From positions 124,001 to 188,000 of the forward strand of contig NZ_BMQU01000005.1 of assembly GCF_014648275.1 (NCBI RefSeq): 64,000 nt of DNA. The letters run 5' to 3'. This document shows positions 1-9,185 of this stretch, in pieces (within the stretch, counting starts at the first letter, position 1; every line of letters starts with the position of its first letter). This stretch comes from Pseudomonas laurentiana. GTDB lineage: Bacteria > Pseudomonadota > Gammaproteobacteria > Pseudomonadales > Pseudomonadaceae. The notes beneath the pieces were generated by a model that did no database searches, was not told the origin of the DNA, and worked only from the letters and a program-made list of their open reading frames with translations. A program made the position numbers and the translations under genes.

Positions 1-1123
1 GTTTTTTCAGCTCATCGCCACGCTCACCGGTCACCTGTGCGGCAGCTTCCTGCAGCGCCAGCTGAACTTCAGCCAACGCCGGAATCGGAATGTTAGGCGG
101 TACCACACGATCAAGAATGCCATCGCGGCGCATGTAGGCGTGAGCCAGAACATAGTCACCGATGGTCTGCGACTGGCGCAGGCCACCACAGTGGCCAATC
201 ATCAACCAGCAATGCGGGCGCAGCACCGCGAGGTGGTCGGTGATGTTCTTGGCGTTGGACGGGCCTACACCGATGTTGACCAAGGTAATACCATGCCCGT
301 CGGCAGCGATCAGGTGATAGGCCGGCATCTGGTAACGGTGCCAGACCACACCCGCCACCAGCGCCTGAGCCTCACCGTTATCCATGGCCTTCTCGATGAT
401 GACGTTGCCCGGCAGGATCATGCGTACAAAACGTGGATCGTCGCGCAGGCGTTCCAGGCCATGGCTGATGAACTGGTCCACGTAACGGTGGTAGTTGGTC
501 AGCAGGATCCACGGCTGCACATGGCGCCAGTCACTCCCGGTGTAATGCACCAGGCGGCGCAACGAGAAATCCACCCGCGCGGCATCGAACAGTGCCAGCG
601 GCAGCGGGTCGACGTTGGCCCAGTCATACAAGCCGTCGGCAATACCATCTGTGGCTGCCGACAGATCAGTACTGGGGAAGACCCGCGCCAGCACGGCGGC
701 GGTAATACCACTGCCCGCCAACTCATCACCCTGTTCAACGACGTAAGGGTAAGGAATGTTCTGCTCGCTGACGCCCACTTCCACCGTCACGGTGAAATCT
801 CGCATCAGCGGGCGCAGTTGCTCCAGCAGATAGCTGCGAAACGCGGACGGGTGGGTCACGGTAATGCTGTAGGTACCGGGTAACTGGACCTTGGCGTACG
901 CCCGCGTAATGGCCGGTACTTCACCTTGATACTGATAGGTCAGACGCAATTCAGGATAACGGAACTGTGCGCGTTCGGCGGGGCTCGGCTCGGTACGATC
1001 CTTGAGATAGCGCTTGAGCGCCTGACTCAAGGCCCCGGTAGCCTGCTCGTGCAGGGCGGCCAGACGATCGACCGCCTCATCGGCGGTTTCTACGACAACA
1101 AAGGCTTCAGCAGTGCGGTTCAC
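1..1123 (-). CDS. amn: AMP nucleosidase (partial, 3' end beyond window)
   Basis: Hydrolyses AMP to adenine and ribose 5-phosphate, a cytoplasmic purine salvage step. 374 codons are visible, beginning VNRTAEAFVVVETADEAVDRL, with the family's N-terminal region (RYPELRLTY, YAKVQLPGTY, THPSAFRSYL) followed by the start of the phosphorylase-like catalytic domain. The family is about 480-500 residues, so roughly the last quarter lies left of the window. The start is a GTG preceded by an AGGAAG ribosome site, with no upstream ATG in frame. It lies downstream of aidB on the same strand, 66 nt away. The identification rests on recalled Amn sequences. Confidence 0.85.
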   Translation of the reverse strand, partial: MNRTAEAFVVVETADEAVDRLAALHEQATGALSQALKRYLKDRTEPSPAERAQFRYPELRLTYQYQGEVPAITRAYAKVQLPGTYSITVTHPSAFRSYLLEQLRPLMRDFTVTVEVGVSEQNIPYPYVVEQGDELAGSGITAAVLARVFPSTDLSAATDGIADGLYDWANVDPLPLALFDAARVDFSLRRLVHYTGSDWRHVQPWILLTNYHRYVDQFISHGLERLRDDPRFVRMILPGNVIIEKAMDNGEAQALVAGVVWHRYQMPAYHLIAADGHGITLVNIGVGPSNAKNITDHLAVLRPHCWLMIGHCGGLRQSQTIGDYVLAHAYMRRDGILDRVVPPNIPIPALAEVQLALQEAAAQVTGERGDELKK

Positions 1124-1189
1124 AATGTACTTCCTGTCTGACGTGCAGGATTCCATCTTGCCTATATCCGCGACTAAAGGCACGCCTGT

Positions 1190-2842
1190 TTAGAGCGGCC
1201 AATGCGGCGTCGAACGCTGGACCAATGCCGCGACGTCCAGACCACGCGGCAAGGTCCCGTACACGCGGCCATCGCCTCCCAGACGACTGGCGATGAACGC
1301 ATCGCTGACAGCAGCGTTACCCGCCTCCAGCAGCAGCTTGGCCTGTAGCCCCAAGGCAATCGCCTCGGTGAGTTGGCGGGCACGGTACTGAATGTCATGG
1401 GTATCGCTGAAGGCGCGCTTGAGTGCGGCGATGTGCCCAGCCAGACGCGCATCGCCATGGCCATCACCGAGTTCGGCAAACAAGCTATCCAGTACCCCTG
1501 GCTCCTTTGACAGTGCGCGCAGCACGTCCAGGCACTGCACGTTACCGGAGCCTTCCCACGTCGAGTTGACTGGCGCCTCGCGGTACAGCCGCGGCAGGAT
1601 ACTGTCTTCGACATAACCGGCACCGCCCATGCATTCGGCCGCTTCGTTGATCATTGCCGGGGCACGCTTGCAGATCCAGTACTTGCCCACGGCTGTGACC
1701 AGGCGGGCAAATCGCACCTGCTGGGGATCATCCGGCTGGTCCAACGCATGCCCCATGCGCAAGCTCAGGGCCAAGGCGGCCTCGCTTTCCAAGGCCAGGT
1801 CGGCGATGACGTTCTGCATCAGCGGCTGCTCGGCAAGCAGGCGACCGCCCACCTGTCGATGGGCGCAGTGATGCGCAGCCTGGGTCAAGGCTTGGCGCAT
1901 CAACGCACTGGAACCCACCATGCAGTCGAATCGGGTCATACCCACCATCTCGATGATGGTCGGCACACCGCGCCCCTCCTCGCCAACCATCCAGGCGAGG
2001 GCACCACGAAACTCCACCTCACTGGAAGCGTTCGAGCAGTTCCCCAGCTTGTTTTTCAGGCGCTGGATATAGAACTGATTGCGGCTGTCGTCGGGTCGGT
2101 GGCGTGGCAGGAGGAAACAACTCAGCCCTTTACGGGTCTGCGCCAGGGTCAGGAAGGCATCGCACATCGGTGCGGAGCAGAACCACTTGTGCCCGACCAG
2201 CTCATAGGCCTGGCCCGGCCCCGCCGCACCGACGGGGTAAGCCCGTGTGGTGTTGGCCCGCACATCGGTGCCGCCCTGCTTCTCGGTCATGGCCATGCCC
2301 AGCGTAACGCCCACCTTGTGCCGATCCCCGACGTTACGCGGGTCATACTCGGTGGCAAGGACCTTGGGCAACCAGTACTGGGCCAGGTCCGGCTGCAATT
2401 TAAGCGTTGGCACGGCGGCAAAGGTCATGGTCAACGGGCAACCACTACCCGCTTCGGCCTGGCTGTGCAGGTAAGTCATCGAAGCGCGTGCGACATGAGC
2501 CCCCGCGCCCGGAGAGGTCCAAGGCAGCGAAGGCAAACCCTGTTCGATGGCCGTACGCATCAGCTCGTGATACGCCGGATGGAACTCCACCAGATCAATC
2601 CGGTTACCGTAGCGATCATGGCTGCTGAATTGGGGTTTGTTCTGATTGGCCAGAAACCCGGCAGCCATCAGTGGCCCACCGGCAAGTGCGCCGTAGGCGT
2701 CGATCCGTGATTGTGCCCAACCGGCCCCATAGCGCTGCGACCACTGCTGCAACGGCAGATCGATGCGGTACAGATTGGCACCATCCAGTGAGGGCGGCTG
2801 GTTGGTGACCTCGTGGGTTTCAGCATACTGGTGCAGGTTCAT
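1190..2842 (-). CDS. aidB: AidB-type acyl-CoA dehydrogenase family protein
   Basis: A flavoprotein of the acyl-CoA dehydrogenase superfamily. In E. coli, AidB belongs to the adaptive response to alkylating agents and binds DNA, but its true substrate is unsettled. The 550 residues are close to the 541 of E. coli. Recognisable AidB blocks are LDGANLYRIDLPL near the N-terminus, GMTRFDC, the flavin-site segment GMAMTEKQGGTDV, KLGNCSNASSEVEF, RLYREAPVNSTWEGSGN and the C-terminal helical domain. The ATG has a strong AGGAG site (TCAGGAGCCTCCG). It sits between ladS and amn. No Ada box or ada gene is near it. A second alkylation-repair gene, mpg, lies 31 kb away. Confidence 0.88.
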   Translation of the reverse strand: MNLHQYAETHEVTNQPPSLDGANLYRIDLPLQQWSQRYGAGWAQSRIDAYGALAGGPLMAAGFLANQNKPQFSSHDRYGNRIDLVEFHPAYHELMRTAIEQGLPSLPWTSPGAGAHVARASMTYLHSQAEAGSGCPLTMTFAAVPTLKLQPDLAQYWLPKVLATEYDPRNVGDRHKVGVTLGMAMTEKQGGTDVRANTTRAYPVGAAGPGQAYELVGHKWFCSAPMCDAFLTLAQTRKGLSCFLLPRHRPDDSRNQFYIQRLKNKLGNCSNASSEVEFRGALAWMVGEEGRGVPTIIEMVGMTRFDCMVGSSALMRQALTQAAHHCAHRQVGGRLLAEQPLMQNVIADLALESEAALALSLRMGHALDQPDDPQQVRFARLVTAVGKYWICKRAPAMINEAAECMGGAGYVEDSILPRLYREAPVNSTWEGSGNVQCLDVLRALSKEPGVLDSLFAELGDGHGDARLAGHIAALKRAFSDTHDIQYRARQLTEAIALGLQAKLLLEAGNAAVSDAFIASRLGGDGRVYGTLPRGLDVAALVQRSTPHWPL

Positions 2843-2920
2843 CGGAGGCTCCTGACAGATCCAAACGTCACTGAGCTCAGTGAATCACGCGCCGCCCCCC
2901 TGTCAACGTGACAAAAGTGC

Positions 2921-4915
2921 CTAACTTAGTGGGCGTTGGCCCCTATCAAGGCTCATGTCGGCAATCTGCACGGGATTGGCCGCGACGCACAGGGACAACC
3001 TGAAGCAGCTGCCTTCTCCCGGTTGCGACTCATGCGTCAAACAGGCCCCGATCAGTTCGGCCAATTGCCGACAGATCGCCAAACCAATCCCTAAACCACC
3101 GTATGCACGGGTCATCGAACCATCAAGCTGGAAGAAGCGCTGGTACAGGGTCGCTTGGTCCAGGCAGGTGAACCCTATTCCACTGTCACGAACACTGATG
3201 CTCAGGTTCAACTGCCCAGTGTGGTGCGGTACGCCATTGATATGCACGGTCACACCACCACGGTGAGTGAACTTGATCGCGTTATCGAGCAAGTAACCCA
3301 GGCACGAAGCCAGCTTCTGCCGATCGCCGAGCACGCTATCCGGCAAGCCGGCAGCGCTTTCAAGGCGCAGGAACAAGCCCTTGTGCAACGCCGGCGCGGC
3401 GAACTGCCCCCGCAACTCATGCAACACACTGCGCAGACTGAAGGGTTCACTGTGCTGCTGCAGTCGACCGGCCTGCAACTCGGTCAGGATCAAGATGTCA
3501 TCGACCATCCGCATCATGTCACGCGCCGAGCTGCTGGCCGTTTGCTGGTACTGCGCCATCTCCGGTTCCATTGGCAGGGTTTGCATCAGTTCCAGGCAGC
3601 CAATAACACCGTTCATCGGCGTCCGCAGCTCATGGGTCACCGTGGCGAGGAACTCATCCTTGAGCCGATTGCTCTTGGCCAATTGCTGATTGAGCCGTTC
3701 AAGGCTTTGCCCGGTTTCGCGCAAGGTTCGCGCCTGCATGTCGCGCATGCTGTTGATCCGGTCAGCCAGCGCCAACGACAGCAGACCGACCTCCAGCGCA
3801 GAACCGATCTGGCTGGCATACATCGTCAAAAAGACATTCGGCAGGTAACCCAACACCATCAAGGTGTTGACCAAGCCGCCGAGCAGAAACGCCGACCAGG
3901 CGATGATGAAGTAGCGCGCAACCCTCAATCCGCGCCACCAGGCAAACACACCGGCGGTGAAAATACTGAGGGTAAACATCAACGCCAACAGGGTAGCCAG
4001 GCGCAAGGCAACGCCGTAGCTCAAGGTCAACGACATCAGAACGACCACTGCTGCGCAGGCCATCAAGGCGAGCAACAGGTGATCAAGCAGCCGACTGTGT
4101 TGCGCCATCTGCAGAAAACTTCGGGCGAACTGACAACCGAACAAGCCCGCCGCGCCGATGAAGAACGGGGTTGCCGCATTGGCCCACCAGGGATTGTCAG
4201 GCCAGAAGTAAGCCACCCCGGCACCGTTTACCGAAACCTGGTACAAGCCGAACGAGGCAATGTAGAGAATGTAATAGAGGTAACTGGTGTCGCGCACACT
4301 GACGTAGATGAACAGGTTGTACACCAGCATCCCCAGAAGCACGCCGTAGATCAGGCCCAGCACATACAACCGTGTCGGCTGCGCTTCCAGGTAGGCGTCG
4401 GTAGCCCACAAGGTCAACGGTGCCTGCACCGAACCTTCGCTGTGCAGGCGCAGGTAGACCGTCATTGATTGATCGGGCTTGAACGGAATCTCGAACAGGT
4501 AGTTGTTCTGCTTGATCTGACGACTGTCATAAGGCAGCGCATCGCCTGTTCGCTGAGCCAGGCGATAGGTGCCGCTGTCGTCAGGGAGATAAAGTTCCAG
4601 ATGATCGAGCGGCGGGTAGGCAAGCTCCAGCAACCAGCTGCGAGCGCCGGCTTGGGGCATGGCGGCATAATGCAGATCCAGCTTGAGCCAGAATACCGAT
4701 CTCGAATAGCCCGCGTTGAGCACGTCAGCAGTATGGGCACTGAATCGATCGCTGAAGGCAGCGGCACTGACCTGAGCAATATCGGCATGGCCTTCACGGT
4801 CTTCATAGACCTGCATCAGGCGCCCGAGTGGCAGGCTGCGGGTGGTGTCATTGAAATCGACCGCGCCAGCCAGCGTTGACAGGCAGCCCAGCAAAAAAAT
4901 CAGCAAATAGCGCAT
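2921..4915 (-). CDS. ladS: LadS-like 7TMR-DISM sensor histidine kinase lacking a receiver domain
   Basis: Membrane sensor kinase. Order: signal peptide (1-18); periplasmic 7TMR-DISMED2 sensor domain (about 25-170); seven transmembrane segments (about 183-385); short coiled coil (390-420); HisKA with HELRTPMNG (H428); HATPase with N box LLDNAIKF (N545), G1 box DSGIG (577-581) and G2 box GGLGIGLAI (606-614). P. aeruginosa LadS, which is also beside thiD, adds a C-terminal receiver domain and feeds GacS/GacA. This protein stops at 664 residues just after the ATPase domain. Only 78 nt separate its stop from the next gene, so no receiver remnant fits. It diverges from thiD. The ladS assignment rests on architecture plus location. 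Confidence 0.82.
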   Translation of the reverse strand: MRYLLIFLLGCLSTLAGAVDFNDTTRSLPLGRLMQVYEDREGHADIAQVSAAAFSDRFSAHTADVLNAGYSRSVFWLKLDLHYAAMPQAGARSWLLELAYPPLDHLELYLPDDSGTYRLAQRTGDALPYDSRQIKQNNYLFEIPFKPDQSMTVYLRLHSEGSVQAPLTLWATDAYLEAQPTRLYVLGLIYGVLLGMLVYNLFIYVSVRDTSYLYYILYIASFGLYQVSVNGAGVAYFWPDNPWWANAATPFFIGAAGLFGCQFARSFLQMAQHSRLLDHLLLALMACAAVVVLMSLTLSYGVALRLATLLALMFTLSIFTAGVFAWWRGLRVARYFIIAWSAFLLGGLVNTLMVLGYLPNVFLTMYASQIGSALEVGLLSLALADRINSMRDMQARTLRETGQSLERLNQQLAKSNRLKDEFLATVTHELRTPMNGVIGCLELMQTLPMEPEMAQYQQTASSSARDMMRMVDDILILTELQAGRLQQHSEPFSLRSVLHELRGQFAAPALHKGLFLRLESAAGLPDSVLGDRQKLASCLGYLLDNAIKFTHRGGVTVHINGVPHHTGQLNLSISVRDSGIGFTCLDQATLYQRFFQLDGSMTRAYGGLGIGLAICRQLAELIGACLTHESQPGEGSCFRLSLCVAANPVQIADMSLDRGQRPLS

Positions 4916-5125
4916 ACAGCCCCAGCATGGTCTGCCCCGGTTGCGTCGTGTTCGCCTCCTTTCCTTTTGAGACGACGAAATCCGGCAGTGCCTGTTATCA
5001 GTATTGAGAGCACTCTAGCATAGCTGCCCGGGCTTATTAGACGCCACTTTAAATTTCAAAGAAAAGGCTCTATCTCAGGCATTACAGCCAAAACAACAGA
5101 CAATACCTGACCCCCGTGCCAAAAA

Positions 5126-5155
5126 TTCAACCGAGCAGGGGAAGACCCGTAAAAT
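5126..5155 (+). promoter_or_regulatory. Possible sigma-70 promoter for thiD-thiE-hemL
   Basis: TTCAAC (5126-5131) and TAAAAT (5150-5155) are separated by 18 nt, with the -10 box ending 25 nt before the thiD ATG. No thiamine pyrophosphate riboswitch core was recognised in the ladS-thiD gap (4916-5180), which otherwise holds AT-rich sequence and the ladS upstream region. Confidence 0.35.
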
Positions 5156-5180
5156 GCGTTTGGTGTTAAGCTCGCGCACC

Positions 5181-5978
5181 ATGAATACCTACAGCTCCCG
5201 CCCCGTTGTCCTCTGTCTCTCCGGCCACGACCCCAGTGGCGGCGCCGGCCTGCAGGCAGATATCGAAGCCCTGATCGCTCAAGGCTGTCACGCTGCACCC
5301 ACCGTGACCGCTCTGACCGTGCAGGATACCGTCAATGTAAGCGACTTCCGTGTCCTCGACCGCAAGTGGGTCATGGCACAGGCCAATGCCGTGTTCAACG
5401 ACTCGCCGGTAGCTGCCGTCAAGCTTGGCATGCTCGGCTCGCTGGAAATGGTTGATACCGTGGTCGAGCTGCTGGCCGCCCACCCGCACTTGCCGATGGT
5501 CTGTGACCCCGTGCTGCGCGCCGGCGGCGGCGGACGGCTGGGCAAGGATGAAGTGGGCTACGCCATGCGCGAACGCCTGCTGCCCATCGCAACCATCGCG
5601 ACACCGAACCTGCCGGAAGCGCGCATTCTGGCTGAACTTCCGGAAGGGACTGCCGATGAGTGTGCGGAAAAACTCCTGCCCTTCTGCAAGCACCTGCTGA
5701 TTACCGGCGGTCACGGTGACGAGCACGAGATCCACAACCGCCTGTACAGCCGTGACGGCCAGCGCCACACCTGGACCTGCCAGCGCCTGCCCGGCAGCTA
5801 TCATGGCTCCGGCTGCACCCTGGCCAGTGCCCTGGCGGGCCGCCTGGCCTTGGGCGAGCAACTGGAGAGCGCCGTGCGATCCGCGCTGGACTACACCTGG
5901 CGGACACTGCGCGATGCAGAACAATTGGGCAAAGGCCAGTATGTACCGCGCCGCCTGCCCCTGGATTTCTGTTCCTGA
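5181..5978 (+). CDS. thiD: Hydroxymethylpyrimidine/phosphomethylpyrimidine kinase
   Basis: Phosphorylates HMP and then HMP-phosphate to make the pyrimidine diphosphate used for thiamine. It has a ribokinase-like fold of 265 residues. The N-terminal segment is VLCLSGHDPSGGAGLQADIE, the middle shows VCDPVLRAGGGGRL and TPNLPEA, and the C-terminal anion-hole/base motif is PGSYHGSGCTLASAL. The frame is open for nine codons further upstream, but the ATG at 5181 places the SGHDPSGGAG motif at the usual distance from the N-terminus. It is first in a plus-strand run with thiE (36 nt gap) and hemL. Confidence 0.93.
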   Translation: MNTYSSRPVVLCLSGHDPSGGAGLQADIEALIAQGCHAAPTVTALTVQDTVNVSDFRVLDRKWVMAQANAVFNDSPVAAVKLGMLGSLEMVDTVVELLAAHPHLPMVCDPVLRAGGGGRLGKDEVGYAMRERLLPIATIATPNLPEARILAELPEGTADECAEKLLPFCKHLLITGGHGDEHEIHNRLYSRDGQRHTWTCQRLPGSYHGSGCTLASALAGRLALGEQLESAVRSALDYTWRTLRDAEQLGKGQYVPRRLPLDFCS

Positions 5979-6014
5979 CGACTGGTTTCCGGTCACGGCC
6001 ACGAGGCTCAAGCA

Positions 6015-6641
6015 ATGAAGTTACGCGGTTTGTACGCCATTACGGACAGCCAGTTACTGGCCGGCCGGCTCTTGTCTCATGTAGAAGCCGCGCTGGATGG
6101 CGGGGTGACCTTGTTGCAGTACCGCGACAAGAGTGACGACGCTGCGCAACGGCTGCGCGAGGCAGAAGCGCTGGCCAGACTCTGCGAGCGCTACACAACC
6201 CGACTGATCATCAATGATGATGCCGAGTTGGCCGCACGCCTGGGTGTCGGCGTGCATCTGGGCCAGACCGACGGCCCGCTGACCCCGGCCCGCACACTGC
6301 TGGGGCGCCAGGCAATCATTGGCTCCACCTGCCACGCCCAGCTTGAGTTGGCTGAGCAGGCGGCACGCGAAGGCGCCAGCTATGTGGCCTTTGGTCGTTT
6401 CTTCAACTCCGTAACCAAACCCGGTGCGCCAGCCGCCAGCGTCGAACTGCTGGAACAGGCTCGCAGCCGGATCAAACTGCCGATCGCCGTGATCGGTGGC
6501 ATTACCCTGGACAATGCCGCACCGTTGGTCGCCCATGGCGCCGACCTGCTGGCCGTCATCCACGGGCTGTTTGGTGCCGACTGCGCGCAGGAAGTCACCC
6601 GCCGCGCCCGCGCCTTCAACGCCCTGTTCGAATCTGTTTGA
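6015..6641 (+). CDS. thiE: Thiamine-phosphate synthase
   Basis: Couples HMP diphosphate with thiazole phosphate to form thiamine phosphate. A TIM-barrel enzyme of 208 residues, normal for the family. Visible motifs are LLQYRDKS (diphosphate binding), [23 protein letters not shown], the loop [17 protein letters not shown] and the phosphate-binding end [10 protein letters not shown]. It lies between thiD and hemL; its TGA is 15 nt before the hemL ATG, so the three genes are probably cotranscribed. Confidence 0.94.
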   Translation: MKLRGLYAITDSQLLAGRLLSHVEAALDGGVTLLQYRDKSDDAAQRLREAEALARLCERYTTRLIINDDAELAARLGVGVHLGQTDGPLTPARTLLGRQAIIGSTCHAQLELAEQAAREGASYVAFGRFFNSVTKPGAPAASVELLEQARSRIKLPIAVIGGITLDNAAPLVAHGADLLAVIHGLFGADCAQEVTRRARAFNALFESV

Positions 6642-6656
6642 TTGAGAGAGACCGTC

Positions 6657-7937
6657 ATGTCCCGTTCCGAAGCCCTGTTCGCCAATGCCCAGAAGCACAT
6701 CCCTGGTGGCGTGAACTCGCCTGTCCGCGCGTTCCGCAGCGTTGGCGGCACACCGCTGTTCTTCAAGCACGCCGAAGGCGCCTACGTTACCGATGAAGAC
6801 GACAAGCGCTATGTCGACTACGTCGGTTCCTGGGGGCCGATGATCCTCGGCCACAGCCACCCGGACGTGCTTGACTCGGTACGCAAGCAACTGGAGCACG
6901 GCCTGTCCTATGGCGCTCCGACCGCGATGGAAACCGAAATGGCCGATCTGGTCTGCTCGATCGTGCCATCGATGGAAATGGTCCGCATGGTCAGCTCCGG
7001 CACCGAGGCCACCATGAGCGCCATCCGTCTGGCCCGTGGCTACACCGGCCGCGACAGCATCATCAAGTTCGAGGGTTGCTACCACGGCCACTCCGACAGC
7101 CTGTTGGTAAAAGCCGGCTCCGGCCTGCTGAGCCAGGGCGTACCCAGCTCTGCCGGTGTACCCGCTGCTTTCGCCAAACATACGCTGACACTGCCGTTCA
7201 ACGACCTTGCCGCCGTCGAGAAGATGCTCAATGAAGTGGGCAAAGAAGTCGCCTGCATCATTGTCGAGCCTGTCGCCGGCAACATGAACTGCGTGCCGCC
7301 GGCCCCCGGTTTCCTGGAAGGCCTGCGCACACAGTGCGACAAGCACGGCGTGGTGCTGATTTTCGACGAAGTGATGACCGGCTTCCGTGTTGCCCTGGGC
7401 GGTGCGCAAGCCTATTACGGCGTTACCCCGGACCTGTCGACCTTCGGCAAGATCGTCGGCGGCGGCATGCCTGTCGGCTGCTTCGGTGGCAAGCGCGAAA
7501 TCATGTCGCAGATCGCCCCGCTGGGCCCTGTGTATCAAGCAGGCACATTGTCGGGCAACCCACTGGCCATGGCCGCTGGCTTGACCACACTGAAGCTGAT
7601 CAGCCGGCCTGGATTCCACGACGAACTGAGCGACTTCACCAGCCGCCTGCTCCAAGGGCTGCAGGAACGTGCCGATGCGGCAGGCGTACCGTTCGTCACC
7701 ACCCAAGCCGGCGGTATGTTCGGCCTGTACTTCAGCGCTGCCGATGACATCGTGACCTTCGACGACGTCATGTCCAGCGATGCCGAGCGCTTCAAGCGTT
7801 TCTTCCACCTGATGCTTGAAGGTGGCGTGTACCTGGCGCCAAGCGCGTTCGAGGCTGGCTTCACCTCTATCGCCCATGGCGAAGCCGAGCTGAAGATCAC
7901 CCTGGATGCGGCCGAGCGAGCATTCGCCAAGCTGTAA
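6657..7937 (+). CDS. hemL: Glutamate-1-semialdehyde 2,1-aminomutase
   Basis: A PLP enzyme converting glutamate-1-semialdehyde to 5-aminolevulinate, an early step of heme synthesis by the C5 route. 426 residues. Key blocks are [51 protein letters not shown] and the PLP-lysine segment [14 protein letters not shown]. The ATG at 6657 is preceded by GAGAGA. The thiD-thiE-hemL order is standard in Pseudomonas. Confidence 0.96.
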   Translation: MSRSEALFANAQKHIPGGVNSPVRAFRSVGGTPLFFKHAEGAYVTDEDDKRYVDYVGSWGPMILGHSHPDVLDSVRKQLEHGLSYGAPTAMETEMADLVCSIVPSMEMVRMVSSGTEATMSAIRLARGYTGRDSIIKFEGCYHGHSDSLLVKAGSGLLSQGVPSSAGVPAAFAKHTLTLPFNDLAAVEKMLNEVGKEVACIIVEPVAGNMNCVPPAPGFLEGLRTQCDKHGVVLIFDEVMTGFRVALGGAQAYYGVTPDLSTFGKIVGGGMPVGCFGGKREIMSQIAPLGPVYQAGTLSGNPLAMAAGLTTLKLISRPGFHDELSDFTSRLLQGLQERADAAGVPFVTTQAGGMFGLYFSAADDIVTFDDVMSSDAERFKRFFHLMLEGGVYLAPSAFEAGFTSIAHGEAELKITLDAAERAFAKL

Positions 7938-7945
7938 GTAGCTGC

Positions 7946-7974
7946 CTGTAGCCGCCGGTCTTGCCGGCGCTGTG
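7946..7974. repeat. REP-like palindromic element
   Basis: CTGTAG followed by CGCCGG-tcttg-CCGGCG (stem 7953-7958/7964-7969), placed 9 nt after the hemL stop. It shares the CTGTAG...CTTGCC layout with elements near 49651 and 57744. The rest of the 7938-8161 gap holds no recognised gene. Confidence 0.55.
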
Positions 7975-8161
7975 CCCGATGCGATGCCTGTGAGCACGCG
8001 TTTCAGCCAGTGCCCGCAAGGCCGACGATTGCAAATGGCAAGCGCCGGAAAGACCCTTCAAGCAGAAAATCGAGTAAAGACTTTGTAAGGTTGGCGCAGG
8101 TTATCCCATAATGTGCCACCAGACACATTGGCCGCAGCTTTGCAGAGGTAAGTCGATCCCC

Positions 8162-8710
8162 ATGAACCGCACCGGCCGCGCCCTTGCCCTGGGCTGCCTG
8201 TTGCTTCTTCAACCCCTGCTGGCTACAGCAGGCGGTAACTCGTTGCTGATTCCAGCAACCGGCCGCTGCACCCTCGATTCCCAGCCCGAAGACCTGGCAC
8301 AAGCGCTAGCAGACTGCCAACAAGCGGCAAAGGATGGGGATGCCCAGGCGCAATATGAGTTGGGTGAGTTCTACTACGTCGGCAAAAGCGCACCGCGCGA
8401 CCTGAGCAAGGCACTGAGCTACTTCGAGCAGGCGTCACTGCAAGGGCATGCCGAAGCACAGTACCGCTTGGGCACCATGTTTTTCCGCGGGGAAGGCGTG
8501 GCCGCCAACAACGTGCAGGCCTACATTGTGCTGAAGATGGCTGCAGTGAATGGCGCCGAAGATGCGCTGGACATGGCTGACGAGGTGTCGGCACAAATGC
8601 CGCGCGACGAGCTGGAGGTTGCCACTCAAGTACTGGGGCAGATCTTCCGCAAGTACCTGCTGGAACTGCAGAGCGCCGAAGGGCGCACGCCCTTCTCGCC
8701 ACTCCCCTGA
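8162..8710 (+). CDS. Exported Sel1-repeat protein
   Basis: A 182-residue protein with a cleavable signal peptide (MNRTGRALALGCLLLLQPLLATAG), so probably periplasmic or secreted. The middle carries Sel1/TPR-like repeats (DAQAQYELGEFYYVG, HAEAQYRLGTMFFRGEGV and a weaker third near YIVLKMAAVNGAEDALD). These form helical scaffolds that usually mediate protein contacts. The start at 8162 was chosen because it begins the signal peptide; an upstream in-frame ATG would place it after a non-hydrophobic lead. It faces the DUF1820 gene 18 nt away. Specific function unknown. Confidence 0.75.
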   Translation: MNRTGRALALGCLLLLQPLLATAGGNSLLIPATGRCTLDSQPEDLAQALADCQQAAKDGDAQAQYELGEFYYVGKSAPRDLSKALSYFEQASLQGHAEAQYRLGTMFFRGEGVAANNVQAYIVLKMAAVNGAEDALDMADEVSAQMPRDELEVATQVLGQIFRKYLLELQSAEGRTPFSPLP

Positions 8711-8728
8711 AGCGGAAGTGACGCCCGC

Positions 8729-9055
8729 TTACTTCTCGGGCATCGGCATTGGGAACGGCATTACGTTACTGACACCACGCGCCTCGCTGATCTTGGGCGT
8801 ACCCAGCCGCTCGACCTCATCGATACGCACGATCGAATGCATCGGCACGAAGCTGCGAACCACACCTTCAAACTGTGCCTTGAGCTTCTCTTCACTCGGA
8901 TCGACCACCACCTGGGTGCGCTCACCGAAGACAAACTCCTCCACCTCGAGAAAGCCCCACAGATCACTTTGATAGATCTGCTTGGCATACATCTCGAATA
9001 CCTGGCCCTGGTTTAGAAAAATCACTTTGTAGATCGGATCGGCGCGTTTGGTCAT
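8729..9055 (-). CDS. DUF1820 family protein
   Basis: A 108-residue protein starting MTKRADPIYKVIFLNQGQVFEMYA and continuing YQSDLWGFLEVEEFVFGERTQVVVDPSEEKLK. I recognise this as the DUF1820 family found beside miaB in pseudomonads. The soluble, acidic fold has no signal peptide, so it should be cytoplasmic. The function is not known. The frame is open upstream, but the ATG at 9055 begins the conserved part. It diverges from miaB. Confidence 0.78.
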   Translation of the reverse strand: MTKRADPIYKVIFLNQGQVFEMYAKQIYQSDLWGFLEVEEFVFGERTQVVVDPSEEKLKAQFEGVVRSFVPMHSIVRIDEVERLGTPKISEARGVSNVMPFPMPMPEK

Positions 9056-9185
9056 TTTCGGCGGGAACGAAGACAGGTGGTAAAGAGGACGCAAACTATA
9101 ACATACCCACCTGATCGACAATGCTAGGAACCGTCGACCACGCCCCTTATAATGCGCGGTTCTTTGAATTACCTGATGATCTCCC

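Noticed and set aside
2843-2920. Possible remnant of a receiver domain after ladS
   Set aside because: Only 78 nt are available and they hold the aidB upstream region; no receiver motif is visible.
4916-5180. Thiamine pyrophosphate riboswitch upstream of thiD
   Set aside because: The conserved riboswitch cores are not present in the gap.
6054-7997. 647-codon minus-strand open frame across thiE and hemL
   Set aside because: Antisense shadow; composition and lack of any motif fit the reverse complement of two well-known enzymes.
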